64,000 nt of DNA, taken from Methanocaldococcus fervens AG86 (GTDB lineage: Archaea > AGJL01 > Methanococci > Methanococcales > Methanocaldococcaceae). The position numbers were made by a program, and so were the translations under genes. Positions 48,278 through 57,603 of this stretch are shown here, piece by piece; position 1 is the stretch's first letter, and every line of letters begins with the position of its first letter. Below the pieces are notes generated by a model that saw only the letters and a list, made by a program, of their open reading frames with translations, had not been told where the DNA came from and did no database searches. The stretch covers positions 210,363 through 274,362 of the forward strand of contig NC_013156.1 in NCBI RefSeq assembly GCF_000023985.1, in the 5' to 3' direction.

Positions 48278-48571
48278 ATGTTACCAAAAGCTACAGTAAA
48301 AAGACTAATGAAACAATACACAGATTTTAACATCTCTGCTGAGGCTGTTGATGAACTCTGCAACATGCTTGAAGAAATTATAAAAATAACTACTGAAGTT
48401 GCAGAACAAAATGCAAGAAAAGATGGAAGAAAGACGATTAAAGCAAGAGACATTAAGATGTGCGATGATGAAAGATTAAAGAGAAAAATCATGGAGCTTA
48501 GTGAAAGAACTGATAAAATGCCAATATTGGTTAAAGAGATGCTAAACGTAATAACATCTGAATTAGAGTAA
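48278..48571 (+). CDS. Archaeal histone with C-terminal extension
   Basis: The histone fold covers residues ~1-66 (LPKATVKRLMKQ, ISAEAVDELCNMLEEIIKITTEVAEQNARKDGRKTIKARDI). About 28 further residues (ERLKRKIMELSERTDKMPILVKEMLNVI) form a helical tail absent from the 66-70-residue HMf-type histones. Such extended histones are known in Methanocaldococcus and can join dimers into DNA-bridging tetramers. TTTGGAGGTATATT precedes the ATG. Confidence 0.93.
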   Translation: MLPKATVKRLMKQYTDFNISAEAVDELCNMLEEIIKITTEVAEQNARKDGRKTIKARDIKMCDDERLKRKIMELSERTDKMPILVKEMLNVITSELE

Positions 48572-48587
48572 AGGAAAAGGGATTAAT

Positions 48588-49280
48588 ATGAAAATAGCAG
48601 TAGCAAAATTTTTGGGGACGAATTGTGATTTAGATGTATGTCATGCAGTTAAATTAGCTGGCGGGGAACCAGAACTTGTTTTCTTTACTCAGGAAAATTT
48701 AGATGCATATAAAGGAGCGGTAATTCCAGGAGGATTCTCTTACGGAGATTATTTAAGAGCTGGAGCAATAAGTGCCAGAACTCCAATAATAAAAGGTTTA
48801 AAAAAGATGGTTGAAGAAGGAAAGCCAGTTTTAGGAATATGTAATGGAGCTCAGATTGGTTTAGAGGCAGGATTTTCAAAAGGTACATTAACAAACAACT
48901 TAAATGCAAGATTTATTTGTAAATGGGTCTATATTAGAGTTGAAAATAACAAAACACCTTTCACCCAATACTATAAAAAAGGAGAAGTTTTGAGAATACC
49001 AATTGCCCACGCTGAGGGTAGATTTTACGCAGACGATGAAACATTAGATTACATGTATAAAAATGACATGATTGTTTTCAAATATTGTGATGAAACTGGA
49101 GAAACAACAGAGGAAGCAAATCCTAACGGCTCTATAGACAATATAGCAGGAGTTTGCAATGAAAATCAAAACTGCGTTTTATTAATGCCACACCCTGAGA
49201 GAGCTAGTGAAAAGATACTCGGCTCAGATGATGGGTTGAAAATGTTTAAAGGAATGATAGATTATGCAAAAAAGATTTAA
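48588..49280 (+). CDS. purQ: Phosphoribosylformylglycinamidine synthase, glutaminase subunit
   Basis: Class I amidotransferase subunit that supplies ammonia to PurL in purine synthesis. Nucleophile Cys in VLGICNGAQIGLEAG, oxyanion region VIPGGFSYGDYLRAGA, and catalytic His/Glu in LMPHPERASE. 230 residues, typical. 16 bp after the histone stop. Confidence 0.96.
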   Translation: MKIAVAKFLGTNCDLDVCHAVKLAGGEPELVFFTQENLDAYKGAVIPGGFSYGDYLRAGAISARTPIIKGLKKMVEEGKPVLGICNGAQIGLEAGFSKGTLTNNLNARFICKWVYIRVENNKTPFTQYYKKGEVLRIPIAHAEGRFYADDETLDYMYKNDMIVFKYCDETGETTEEANPNGSIDNIAGVCNENQNCVLLMPHPERASEKILGSDDGLKMFKGMIDYAKKI

Positions 49281-49334
49281 ATTTGTTAATTTTTAAAATT
49301 TTAAATTTTTAAAAGAATTGAAAAGAAAGAATTA

Positions 49335-49465
49335 TTTAATGTTCTATTTTTTACAACCTTCCAACTAATCTGTAATCTGAATTTATAATATCAAAGGCAA
49401 TCTCATCCAATCCACTACTCAATATTCATTCTAATCTTTCACCTAAACAATTTTCAATATCTGAT
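49335..49465 (-). pseudogene. Gene remnant with an in-frame TGA
   Basis: The minus strand reads KSDIENCLGERLE, then TGA, then ILSSGLDEIAFDIINSDYRL VGRL and a stop TAA. There is no start codon; a TGA stop precedes it. The well-formed amino-acid pattern suggests the tail of a former gene. The TGA is unlikely to be Sec because no SECIS is seen nearby. It lies just downstream of the radical SAM gene. Confidence 0.35.
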
Positions 49466-49473
49466 TTTCATTT

Positions 49474-51084
49474 TTAATATTCTTCAATTAATGATGGATT
49501 GGAATGCCATTTATGTTCATCCACATCAATTTTAACATCCAAAGGCTCGAGCTTTTTATCTGGATTAAATCCGAGCTTAATTCCCCACTTTCTTATATGT
49601 TCAACAACCAAACGAGCTCCAAGTCTTGCCAATGGATAAAACGGGAGCAAGAATAAATTCCCCCTCATAACCATAGGCAATCCCCTAATCACTTCTTTAT
49701 AGAGATGCCTCCAGGCATAATATAGATGTAAAAACCTGCCTTCAGTCATCATTTCCTCAACATCAAAAAACTCCTTATCTCTAAGCAAACCCATTGGGAC
49801 AAATGCTAAAGGTGTTACTGTAAAGTGTGCCCTATTACCAAGTTTCTCTTCAAGCTCTTTCTCCATTGTGAGGATTAGCTGGGTGGTCATTATCTCATCT
49901 TCTTCACTCTCTTCAGGGAGGCCTAAGATAGTTGTGTAAGCTGGGAACCAGTAATTCTTGTTAAGGACATAGGTGCCGTTTAACATAACCCATGGCCATT
50001 CTTCTGGCGAGAATGGTTTCATTTTGTTGTTCATATACTTCTCCATAAGCTTGGGTGAGGCGGTCTCAAAACCTACTTGGATTCCAATCCAGTGCTTCTT
50101 ACCTGCTCCGACAGTTCTTGAAATTTTCTCGATCATCCCAGGATTTGCCAAAGCTCCAGCAACACTGCCATGAGTTGGATTAACGTTTTTTGTATATTTA
50201 GTGGCTTTCTCAAAGAGTTCTATCACAGCTTCGGCATTTGGATATAAGTTCTTCTTATCTTCAACCTTATATAAAAATACATCTTCACTATGAAGCCATG
50301 CACGATTTATGCCCGCATTAATATTAACTTTTATCTCTTCTTCAATCTTTTCAATAGGAATATAACGAGCAACTCTTAAATTGGGATCACAAAAACGACA
50401 TCCTCTACCACAACCACGCATCACTTCAACGAGACCTTTATATGAGGGTTTTACTATGGTCGGAATTTCTTCAACTTTTGGTAAGGTTTTTATAATTATT
50501 GTCTCATCAGCATCACCACTTTCTATACTCCTGAAAATATCAGCAGCAACATGATCTCCTTCTCCAATAATTACATGGTCAATTTTTAGTTTTTCCTTTT
50601 CTTCTTTTCTAAAATCAATCTGCCATGCCCCTGGACCACCAACAACAAGTTTAAACTTGTAACCCTTCTTTTCTCTAATAGTATTTATTTTCTCAACAAG
50701 TTCTTTAAACTTGACGCTTGTGTAGTTTTTCCACCTTCCACCATTTGTAAACATCATGCTTACTGGACCTAAACCTAAAGGATCCATCTCGTAGAGTGAT
50801 ACAATTGTTGTGTTTTTATCTATAAACTTCTCTATTTTCCTTGGGTGAGCTACTACAACTTCTTCCCTTTTAAATCCCTGAGTAAGTAATGCAGCTTCAA
50901 TCTTTCTCAATCCATAGGGTGCTATAGTTAGAATTCCATTTCTATCTGGAATTTGAGAATCAAGAATTTTAAAAACCCATCCTGGCAAATTATCCACAGG
51001 AGCACAACCAAGAAAATCTAACAATGGAACATTATGATAAGTGCTTGTTAATGTTTCATCAGTGCTTAACACAATCCTTACCAT
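49474..51084 (-). CDS. Radical SAM protein with N-terminal B12-binding-like domain
   Basis: 536 residues. The radical SAM motif GCGRGCRFCDPNLR (CxxxCxxC) near residue 226 follows a Rossmann-like region (~1-190: FKLVVGGPGAWQID, VIIGEGDHV) typical of cobalamin-binding radical SAM enzymes. The remainder includes HSEDVFLY, GIQVGFETASPKLMEKYM and LGLPEESEED. Such enzymes often methylate unactivated carbons or process corrinoid or tetrapyrrole substrates; the substrate is unknown. The ATG at 51084 follows CGGTGATAATT. Slightly higher G+C than its flanks. Confidence 0.82.
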   Translation of the reverse strand: MVRIVLSTDETLTSTYHNVPLLDFLGCAPVDNLPGWVFKILDSQIPDRNGILTIAPYGLRKIEAALLTQGFKREEVVVAHPRKIEKFIDKNTTIVSLYEMDPLGLGPVSMMFTNGGRWKNYTSVKFKELVEKINTIREKKGYKFKLVVGGPGAWQIDFRKEEKEKLKIDHVIIGEGDHVAADIFRSIESGDADETIIIKTLPKVEEIPTIVKPSYKGLVEVMRGCGRGCRFCDPNLRVARYIPIEKIEEEIKVNINAGINRAWLHSEDVFLYKVEDKKNLYPNAEAVIELFEKATKYTKNVNPTHGSVAGALANPGMIEKISRTVGAGKKHWIGIQVGFETASPKLMEKYMNNKMKPFSPEEWPWVMLNGTYVLNKNYWFPAYTTILGLPEESEEDEIMTTQLILTMEKELEEKLGNRAHFTVTPLAFVPMGLLRDKEFFDVEEMMTEGRFLHLYYAWRHLYKEVIRGLPMVMRGNLFLLPFYPLARLGARLVVEHIRKWGIKLGFNPDKKLEPLDVKIDVDEHKWHSNPSLIEEY

Positions 51085-51149
51085 AATTATCACCGTTTGA
51101 AACAGTTTAATTTTTCATAAATAAATTTTGAAATATTAATGAGATTTAA

Positions 51150-51290
51150 GAATGCAGGGAAGATAAACTCATCAACTGGGTAGAAGCCAATGACTTGCTC
51201 CCGATGAGCCCCAGAGGAAATTGAGGTTGAGAATTTCCAAGTCCAACATTGATGTTCGTTTATAAATGCCCATGTTGGACAGACCCCTAA
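51150..51290. mobile_element. Cluster of inverted repeats, possible insertion-sequence remnant
   Basis: Between the radical SAM gene and a broken ORF there is a relatively GC-rich stretch with three stems: CTCATC (51167) with GATGAG (51202) enclosing GGG/CCC; GGAAATT with AATTTCC (about 51217-51239); and a perfect 9-bp GTCCAACAT with ATGTTGGAC (about 51240-51279). TAGAAGCCAATGACT resembles subterminal sequences near IS200/IS605 ends. No transposase remains. It could also be a structured RNA. Confidence 0.3.
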
Positions 51291-51347
51291 AAATTAATAT
51301 TATTTCCATATTATGAACTTGCACTTTTCAGCTTTGAGATGGTGTTT

Positions 51348-51660
51348 TTACTGTAAATCAGATATTTTCACTTTTAGAAAATCTAATACTCTTGGAATAG
51401 CTCTTCTAAATATAAACCCCCTCCTTAATATTAAATCTTTAATTAAATACGTTGGACGTAAGTAGAATGATAAGTAAGCTTTCTGAAGCATTCTACTTAT
51501 CTGCTTAGATGTGAAGTTTTTTAACTTCATTACTGGATCTAATGTAGTATATTTCCTCCAATCAAAGGTCGGGATGAGGTTTTTCGACAGATTCATTAGT
51601 ATGTATCCAGGATGAGGCGAGAGTATTTCACTTATTATATTATATAAAATTATTAATGTA
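51348..51660 (-). pseudogene. C-terminal fragment of a radical SAM-like gene
   Basis: The minus frame is open from ~51660 to the stop at 51348: EILSPHPGYILMNLSKN, PTFDWRKYTTLDPVMKL, FTSKQISRMLQKAYLSFYL, then LRRGFIFRRAIPRVLDFL. This resembles the tail of B12-binding radical SAM proteins of the BchE/HpnJ type, but there is no radical SAM core or start upstream. An 82-residue version starting at ATG 51596 could be made, but looks like a relic. Confidence 0.5.
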
Positions 51661-51815
51661 AATAGTAGTATTTAGGAGTTTTATTACCTATATCAACTGA
51701 TCCTTTCAAGTTTTGGCTCATTAATGTCCTCCATGCCTTATCAACTTCAATAACATTTACCAATTCATTTTTATCGATATCATTCTTCTTCGCTTCAACA
51801 ATGTTATTATACTTA
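51648..51815 (-). pseudogene. Second gene fragment, unidentified
   Basis: The minus strand reads KYNNIVEAKKNDIDKNELVN, VIEVDKAWRTLMSQNLKGSV, then DIGNKTPKYYYLH and TAA, with a TGA stop just upstream and no start codon. The sequence is protein-like, but I do not recognise the family. Beyond it, 51816-51937 is AT-rich with a TATA-like TATATAAATA near 51835 and nothing else seen. Confidence 0.4.
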
Positions 51816-51937
51816 TAAACAATATTTATATATCACTACTTTGATTAATAAATTTAGAGAATGATAATAAAATCAAAGATAATAAAAAAAGAGATTTGCT
51901 CGTAGTTAAGTTAATCAATATGTAACATTTTTAGATT

Positions 51938-53119
51938 TTAACCTTTAACATAAAAGAAAATACATTTTAAATATTCGAGATTTTTATTTCCTATAGATAT
52001 TGGATGGTCTGGAGCTTGTCCTTTATAATCAATCATAATTAACTCTTTTTTTGCTCTAAAGGCAGAGGATATAACTGTTCTTTTAAACATTTCTTTATCT
52101 ACATGATGAGAGCAAGAGCAAGTGACAAATATTCTTTTAGCTAATTTTATTCCCAAATAATTTAGAGAGGCATAAGCCCTCAAAGCATTTTTTATATCTT
52201 CTTCAGTTTGTGTAAATGCTGGGGGATCTAGAACTACAACGTCAAATTTTTCTCCATCTTCTATAAACTCTTTCATAACTTCAAAGGCATTCCCTTCGAT
52301 AAACTCATACTTATCTTTTGGAATATTATTCAGCTCCATGTTTTCCTCTGCAGTTTTTAATGCTTTTTTTGATAAGTCAACACCTACAACCTCAGCTCCC
52401 CTTATTGCCGCATGAACTGAAAACCCCCCAGTATAACAGCAGATGTCTAAAACCCTATCCCCCTCTTTTACAAACCTCTCAAGCTCCAACCTATTCTCCC
52501 TCTGATCTAAGAAAAATCCGGTTTTATGCCCTTTGACATTTACTTTAAATTTTGCATTTCCTTCTTTAATAACGGTCTCAAATTTTTCCTTATTTCCAAA
52601 AATTTTATCTCTAATTCTTTCTCCTTTCTTACCTCTCTTCACGTATATTGTTTCTAAATCAGATAAATCAAATAAAATATCAACTATATCCTCTAAGTAT
52701 TCTTTTTCAATGAGCTTTGACATCAACTGCATAGCTCCAAGCTCGTTGTATTTATCAAATATTATTGTTGGCAGTTCATCCCCTTCAGCGTAAATCCATC
52801 TATAAGTGTCTTTATACCCTAAAATATCCTCTCTATAAAATTTTGCATTATATATCCTTTTATAGAAAAAATCATAATCAATTTCCTCATCTTCAGTAGT
52901 TAAAATTTTTAAGATTACTGATTTTGGATTATACAAAGCTTTAGCAACAAATTTTCCATTATAAGTTAGATTGACGATTTCTTCTTTTTTTGGCAAATCT
53001 TCTTTATTTTTTATGGCTTTTGTATAAACCAATCTTGAAAAATTTTTTATTGAGTTGTATGCCCTTTTATCTATCTCTAATTTAATCAATCTATCACCAA
53101 ACTTACTTATCTTCTTCAA
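51938..53119 (-). CDS. RlmI-like rRNA cytosine-C5 methyltransferase
   Basis: PUA domain at the N-terminus, an EEHD-like middle domain ([20 protein letters not shown]), then the SAM fold: [39 protein letters not shown] and the VTCSCSHHV loop typical of COG1092/RlmI. 393 residues. The likely start is a TTG at 53119 within the end of the upstream NMD3 gene; the only ribosome-binding-like GGTGAT lies further in, so the exact start is uncertain. Confidence 0.87.
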   Translation of the reverse strand: MKKISKFGDRLIKLEIDKRAYNSIKNFSRLVYTKAIKNKEDLPKKEEIVNLTYNGKFVAKALYNPKSVILKILTTEDEEIDYDFFYKRIYNAKFYREDILGYKDTYRWIYAEGDELPTIIFDKYNELGAMQLMSKLIEKEYLEDIVDILFDLSDLETIYVKRGKKGERIRDKIFGNKEKFETVIKEGNAKFKVNVKGHKTGFFLDQRENRLELERFVKEGDRVLDICCYTGGFSVHAAIRGAEVVGVDLSKKALKTAEENMELNNIPKDKYEFIEGNAFEVMKEFIEDGEKFDVVVLDPPAFTQTEEDIKNALRAYASLNYLGIKLAKRIFVTCSCSHHVDKEMFKRTVISSAFRAKKELIMIDYKGQAPDHPISIGNKNLEYLKCIFFYVKG

Positions 53120-54206
53120 CTTTATTTACCAAATAAGAAACTCCTTCTTTTTTAAATATCTTAACTTTATCCCCTTCTTTAACTTCCACATCTCCAACAT
53201 TGTCGAATTCATAAACTTCATAGCTCTTATCGTCCATAACCATGATATTTGGTGTTGTTGCTATAACTGTTGCCGTATCCAGCTCATCTTTCTTTTTTTC
53301 CATTCTGGTCTCTTTCTCTGCTACATGCCAAGGCAATCCAATTTTTTCTCTATTATGATCTATGGATTTCATGTAAACCTTATTTTCAGTTATTGCGGTA
53401 ACTAAATAATACTTATCTTTATACTCTACAACATCCCCAACTTTATACTCTGGAATTCTTACAGAGACTGTAACTCTATAAAGTTCCTTCCCACTGTCCC
53501 TATCTACACCAACTAACGTGGCTGTTTCTGTAATCTTTCCTCCATATCTTTCTTTAATTTTTTGGGCTACATTCCTTGCCGCCCCAACTGAACCAAGTTG
53601 ATAATCCAACCCCTCTTTTTGAGGAATAAATTTTGATACAAACGCCATTCTATCTTTCTTCAATCTTTTAGCCAACTCTTCTCTAACAAAGTTATCTATT
53701 TCTTCCCTCTCCTCTTCAGTTAAATATCTATTCATAGCTCTAACTTGTAAAGTAGCTTCATAATAGTTAGACATGAATCTTGAACATCTTGGACATTGAA
53801 CCATCTTTAAATGCACTTCTATATCTTTCTCATAAACTCTATCCTCCTTCTCTCCAGGCAATCTACCTTTAGCTATAATATGTACTGGAATTATTAACTT
53901 ACTTCTCTTCCCTCCAGGAAGTTGTGTAATTTTGGGATAAATTTCAACATCAACCATAACACTTTTCTTTTTAATGGCATCTTTTGTAGCGTAGTAGGCA
54001 ATTTCATTCAATATCTCAAAAGCTTCCTCGCTTTTAGGTGTTTGCCATATCTTTCTTTTGTAAGAACCACACATATGGCAGACCTCAACCTCAACTCTAT
54101 CTGGAACTTCAATTAATGGATGCTCTTGGGCATAGCAAACTGGACAGAGTCCATCTATAAGCTCATCTTCAGCCCCGCATCTATAACAGATACCTCTAAT
54201 TTTCAT
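53103..54206 (-). CDS. NMD3-related ribosomal subunit protein
   Basis: The N-terminal zinc-binding repeats [20 protein letters not shown] and [13 protein letters not shown], and the later [15 protein letters not shown], are the signature of the NMD3 family that acts on the large ribosomal subunit in archaea/eukaryotes. 367 residues: shorter than eukaryotic NMD3, normal for archaea. ATG 54206 follows GAGGTGAGATTT. The downstream rRNA methyltransferase overlaps its end, consistent with a shared role in ribosome biogenesis. Confidence 0.88.
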   Translation of the reverse strand: MKIRGICYRCGAEDELIDGLCPVCYAQEHPLIEVPDRVEVEVCHMCGSYKRKIWQTPKSEEAFEILNEIAYYATKDAIKKKSVMVDVEIYPKITQLPGGKRSKLIIPVHIIAKGRLPGEKEDRVYEKDIEVHLKMVQCPRCSRFMSNYYEATLQVRAMNRYLTEEEREEIDNFVREELAKRLKKDRMAFVSKFIPQKEGLDYQLGSVGAARNVAQKIKERYGGKITETATLVGVDRDSGKELYRVTVSVRIPEYKVGDVVEYKDKYYLVTAITENKVYMKSIDHNREKIGLPWHVAEKETRMEKKKDELDTATVIATTPNIMVMDDKSYEVYEFDNVGDVEVKEGDKVKIFKKEGVSYLVNKVEEDK

Positions 54207-54281
54207 AAATCTCACCTCAAAACATAAATTATATAAATATTAAAATTAAGCTATATATTGTAGAGTGTTAAAGGTGAAAAA

Positions 54282-54884
54282 ATGGATATTTCAGAAGGAT
54301 TAAAATTTCCCACAAATGATGAAAAATGGGCTTCAAAACTTCTTATTGGGGGGATATTTAATATAATCCCAATCGTAAATTTTATAAGCTTTGGTTATGC
54401 CTTGGAGACGATGAAGTTAGTTATGTGGAATAAAGAAACCCTTCCAGAATGGGAAAACTTTGGATCAAAATTTGTAAAAGGTTTAGTGGGGGCTATAATA
54501 GCTATTATATATTTAATTATTCCATTGATACTTATGGCAGTATTTATAGCTATGAGAAGCAAAGTTGTTAATTTATTAGGAATGTTAATTGTATTTATAT
54601 TGATAGTGATATTTGGATTTATGATACCAATGGCTCTTGCAAACTACGTAGCTAAGGATAGTTTTGGAGCGGCATTTGAATTTGGTGAAATAATCAACAG
54701 AATAAAATCAGTGTTTGGTGAATATCTTATCTGCTACATCGTAATATTGATTATATATTTAATAATTGGAGTCATTGCAACTGTTCCAATAATAGGTTGG
54801 ATTATTGGAGCGATATTAGGCTTCTATTTACAGCTGGTCTATGCTTACTACTTTGGTAAGTTGTATATAAAAAGTAGTCCATAA
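54282..54884 (+). CDS. DUF4013 family membrane protein
   Basis: 200 residues with about five hydrophobic segments and LPEWENFGSKFVKGLVGAIIAI, similar to the gene at 18.7-19.5 kb. GGTGAAAAA precedes the ATG. Divergent from the NMD3 gene; convergent with the SAM hydrolase gene. Function unknown. Confidence 0.75.
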   Translation: MDISEGLKFPTNDEKWASKLLIGGIFNIIPIVNFISFGYALETMKLVMWNKETLPEWENFGSKFVKGLVGAIIAIIYLIIPLILMAVFIAMRSKVVNLLGMLIVFILIVIFGFMIPMALANYVAKDSFGAAFEFGEIINRIKSVFGEYLICYIVILIIYLIIGVIATVPIIGWIIGAILGFYLQLVYAYYFGKLYIKSSP

Positions 54885-54900
54885 GTCTTTATATTATTTT

Positions 54901-55662
54901 TTATTTTAATATTTCAATTTCATCTAAATAATCAACATCTAACAATTTTGAGGCATTGTCCATAAACTTAGATATCTCCAAAAATCCTTCACTGTTTATT
55001 AGGCATATGAATTCATCTTTTTCTTCATAATACGATTTAACAAATTTGCATTTAATAATTTTTTCTCCTTTTTTTGTTTTTATTTTTATTAAAATTTCAT
55101 CATAGAGATTAAAATCAACTTCTTCAGCTCTAATGTTTGTTATAACATTCCCAAATCTATCTATATGTATAACTCTCTTTTTTTCAGTATCTAATTTAAC
55201 AATATCATCTAACTCCTCCCCATCATAGCCGTTATTAATTAAAATCTCAGCCCCTACAACTGCATAAACATCCCTTCCATGAAATGTTGAAGATGGAATA
55301 TATTTACTTTCATCAATTTTAATAACCCTCTTTATCTCCAATTTTTCAACTACATAGGTAAATAACCCATTATCTGGTCCAACTAAATAATGCCCATTCT
55401 TTGTTTCAACAACTATTGAATTTCTTTCACTACCAACTGTAGGGTCTATAACTGCAACATGAACTGATGGAGGAAAATAAGGAATGGCGGTTAATAAAAC
55501 ATAAGCTCCATGGTATATATTAAATGCCCTTATTTCATGGCATATATCAACAATCTTTGCAGTTTTATTGTGTTTTTTTAATATATCTAAGATTCTGCCT
55601 TTCATCGCCCCAACGTATCCTTCTGTAGTACCAAAATCGGTAGTTAATGTTATAATGTCCAT
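54901..55662 (-). CDS. SAM hydrolase (SAM hydroxide adenosyltransferase), DUF62 family
   Basis: Family that hydrolyses S-adenosylmethionine to adenosine and methionine, related to fluorinase. The start ITLTTDFGTTEGYVGAMKG, the VHVAVIDPTVGSERN segment and LVGPDNGLFTYV, STFHGRDVYAVVGAEI match it; IHIDRFGNVITNI is the C-terminal beta-barrel motif. 253 residues, normal. Confidence 0.92.
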   Translation of the reverse strand: MDIITLTTDFGTTEGYVGAMKGRILDILKKHNKTAKIVDICHEIRAFNIYHGAYVLLTAIPYFPPSVHVAVIDPTVGSERNSIVVETKNGHYLVGPDNGLFTYVVEKLEIKRVIKIDESKYIPSSTFHGRDVYAVVGAEILINNGYDGEELDDIVKLDTEKKRVIHIDRFGNVITNIRAEEVDFNLYDEILIKIKTKKGEKIIKCKFVKSYYEEKDEFICLINSEGFLEISKFMDNASKLLDVDYLDEIEILK

Positions 55663-55724
55663 AACATCACCAAAAATAAAAATATTATGGCAAATAAAAA
55701 TTTAATTTAAAAGTAAATTATGAT

Positions 55725-56828
55725 TTAATATTTTCCTTTCAATATTTTTACAGCAATTTCTTTTGCTTGCTCCCTCTTTTCCTTCAAATCTCTCAAAAAC
55801 TCTGCAACCATCTCATAAGCCATTTTTTTACATTTACCACAGGTTAGCTCTCCTTTTTTACACTTTTGATATATTTCAGACAACTCCTTATCATCCATAA
55901 TTAGGTGGTATAAAAACAGTTCATAAACTACACATTCCTCTGGAACTCCTCCATATTTTTTATGCTCCTCTAAAGTTTCTCTTCCTCCTGTCTTAGCTGA
56001 AAATATCTTCTTTTTAACTGTTTTTTCATCATCAGTTAAAAATATTGCAGTCTCTGGCTTTGAAGAGCTCATCTTTCCTCCTAATAATCCAGTCATAAAT
56101 CTGTGGTATGTTGAAGATGGAGGGATGAACTTAAATTCCTTAGCCCTATTTGCGATATCCCTTGTTAGTCTTATATGAGGGTCTTGGTCAATTCCAACAG
56201 GAACAACTACTGGTTTTGGCTCTGGATTTAAATTTTCATCGAGTTGAGGATGCAAAATATCTGCAACTTGAACTATTGGGGCTAAGACATGCCCAATGTT
56301 TGTTTCTCCTTTAAATCCATATATTGCCCTCATTTCACTCCAATTGGTTCTTTTAGACAATATTAAAGCTAAATCCTTAACTTTTTGATATTTTGATTGC
56401 AAATAGACGTTAATTTTTTCTGGGTCTAAACCAAGGGCTATGTAGTTTGTTATATACTCATTCAAAGCCAACTCCTCTGTTTTCTTAAAATCCATGTTTC
56501 TTGCCCAATAAGCTTCTAAATCAGCTATTGGAATATTTATATTATCTGTGTATTTCTGATAAAACTTCAATAAATCAACAACCATCTTATGCCCAAAGTG
56601 CATTTTACCGGAAGGCATCATTCCGCTAACAACTGCAAACTCCTTATTATTTTTTATTGCATCAACTATTCTCTCAAAATCCCTATGCCCCAATATAATA
56701 TTCCTCCTAAAGAAATGATGCTCATCTTTTAAATCTCCTAATACATCAGCAATAGGCTTAACTCCAAACTGTTCCATTGTTTTCTTATAATCAATAACTG
56801 CAGGAGTTTCCCATGGTGTTAATTCCAT
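55725..56828 (-). CDS. trpS: Tryptophanyl-tRNA synthetase
   Basis: Class Ic aminoacyl-tRNA synthetase of archaeal/eukaryotic type. HIGH-like SGMMPSGKMHFGHKM near residue 68, VGIDQDPHIRLTRDIA and the KMSSS loop (LLGGKMSSSKPETAIFL) are clear. The tail has CGKCKKMAYEMVAEFL. ATG 56828 follows AGGTGGAATTG, preferred over 56837. Confidence 0.96.
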   Translation of the reverse strand: MELTPWETPAVIDYKKTMEQFGVKPIADVLGDLKDEHHFFRRNIILGHRDFERIVDAIKNNKEFAVVSGMMPSGKMHFGHKMVVDLLKFYQKYTDNINIPIADLEAYWARNMDFKKTEELALNEYITNYIALGLDPEKINVYLQSKYQKVKDLALILSKRTNWSEMRAIYGFKGETNIGHVLAPIVQVADILHPQLDENLNPEPKPVVVPVGIDQDPHIRLTRDIANRAKEFKFIPPSSTYHRFMTGLLGGKMSSSKPETAIFLTDDEKTVKKKIFSAKTGGRETLEEHKKYGGVPEECVVYELFLYHLIMDDKELSEIYQKCKKGELTCGKCKKMAYEMVAEFLRDLKEKREQAKEIAVKILKGKY

Positions 56829-57000
56829 CAATTCCACCTTTGTAATAAATTTTTAATTTGATATCGAAATAAAAAGAATAAAAGTAATAAAAAGCTTTAT
56901 TATGATCTCCTCTATAAATATTTGATAACATCTAAAAATATTTTACTCAATTTATATAACTTAAATGCAAAAATATTAAAAACAAAAACAAAGGGAGAGA

Positions 57001-57603
57001 ATGTTTAGCATTAGGAAAATACTCACAATATCAGATTATGTAACGATGTTGAATATTATTACTGGGCTTTTGGCAATATTGTTAAACAACTTTTCCTTAA
57101 TTTATCTATCGATAGTCTTTGACTCTTTAGATGGCTATGTTGCAAGGAAAACAGGGACTGTATCTGACTTTGGAGCTGAGTTGGATAGTATTTCAGATGT
57201 CGTTAGCTTTGGCGTAGCTCCCGCTTATTTGTTATATAACAACTTTGAATCAACCTTAGCTTTAATATCTGCGATAATATTTTGTCTTTGTGGGGCTTTA
57301 AGGTTGGCAAGATTTGGAATTTTAAACGTTAAGGGCTTTATTGGCTTACCAATACCTGCAGGAGCTTTATTATTAGCTGGATTCTGCCAGTTAATTGACA
57401 ATTATCTAATAAATTCAATATTAGCTGTATTAATAGGACTTTTGATGATTAGTGATATAAGATATCCAAAATATCCTAAGGGTATATTTATCTTCATATT
57501 TGCAGTATCATTAATTTTGGCTATAATAGGGATTCCACACTTTGCTCTGTTGTTGTGCTTATTATATGCCATTTATGGGATAGTTAAATATTTTGCGGGG
57601 TGA
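57001..57603 (+). CDS. pssA: CDP-diacylglycerol/archaeol-serine O-phosphatidyltransferase
   Basis: Membrane enzyme with the CDP-alcohol phosphotransferase motif DSLDGYVARKTGTVSDFGAELDSISDVVSFG (metal-binding Asp residues, here in positions ~39-70) and several hydrophobic helices. In archaea it makes archaetidylserine. GGGAGAGA precedes the ATG. Its stop codon abuts the kinase-like gene's TTG start. Confidence 0.93.
   Translation: MFSIRKILTISDYVTMLNIITGLLAILLNNFSLIYLSIVFDSLDGYVARKTGTVSDFGAELDSISDVVSFGVAPAYLLYNNFESTLALISAIIFCLCGALRLARFGILNVKGFIGLPIPAGALLLAGFCQLIDNYLINSILAVLIGLLMISDIRYPKYPKGIFIFIFAVSLILAIIGIPHFALLLCLLYAIYGIVKYFAG

Noticed and set aside
49335..49465. In-frame TGA in the 49.4-kb remnant as another selenoprotein
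   Set aside because: No start codon, no SECIS-like GAA/A hairpin in the surrounding sequence, and no redox motif around the TGA.
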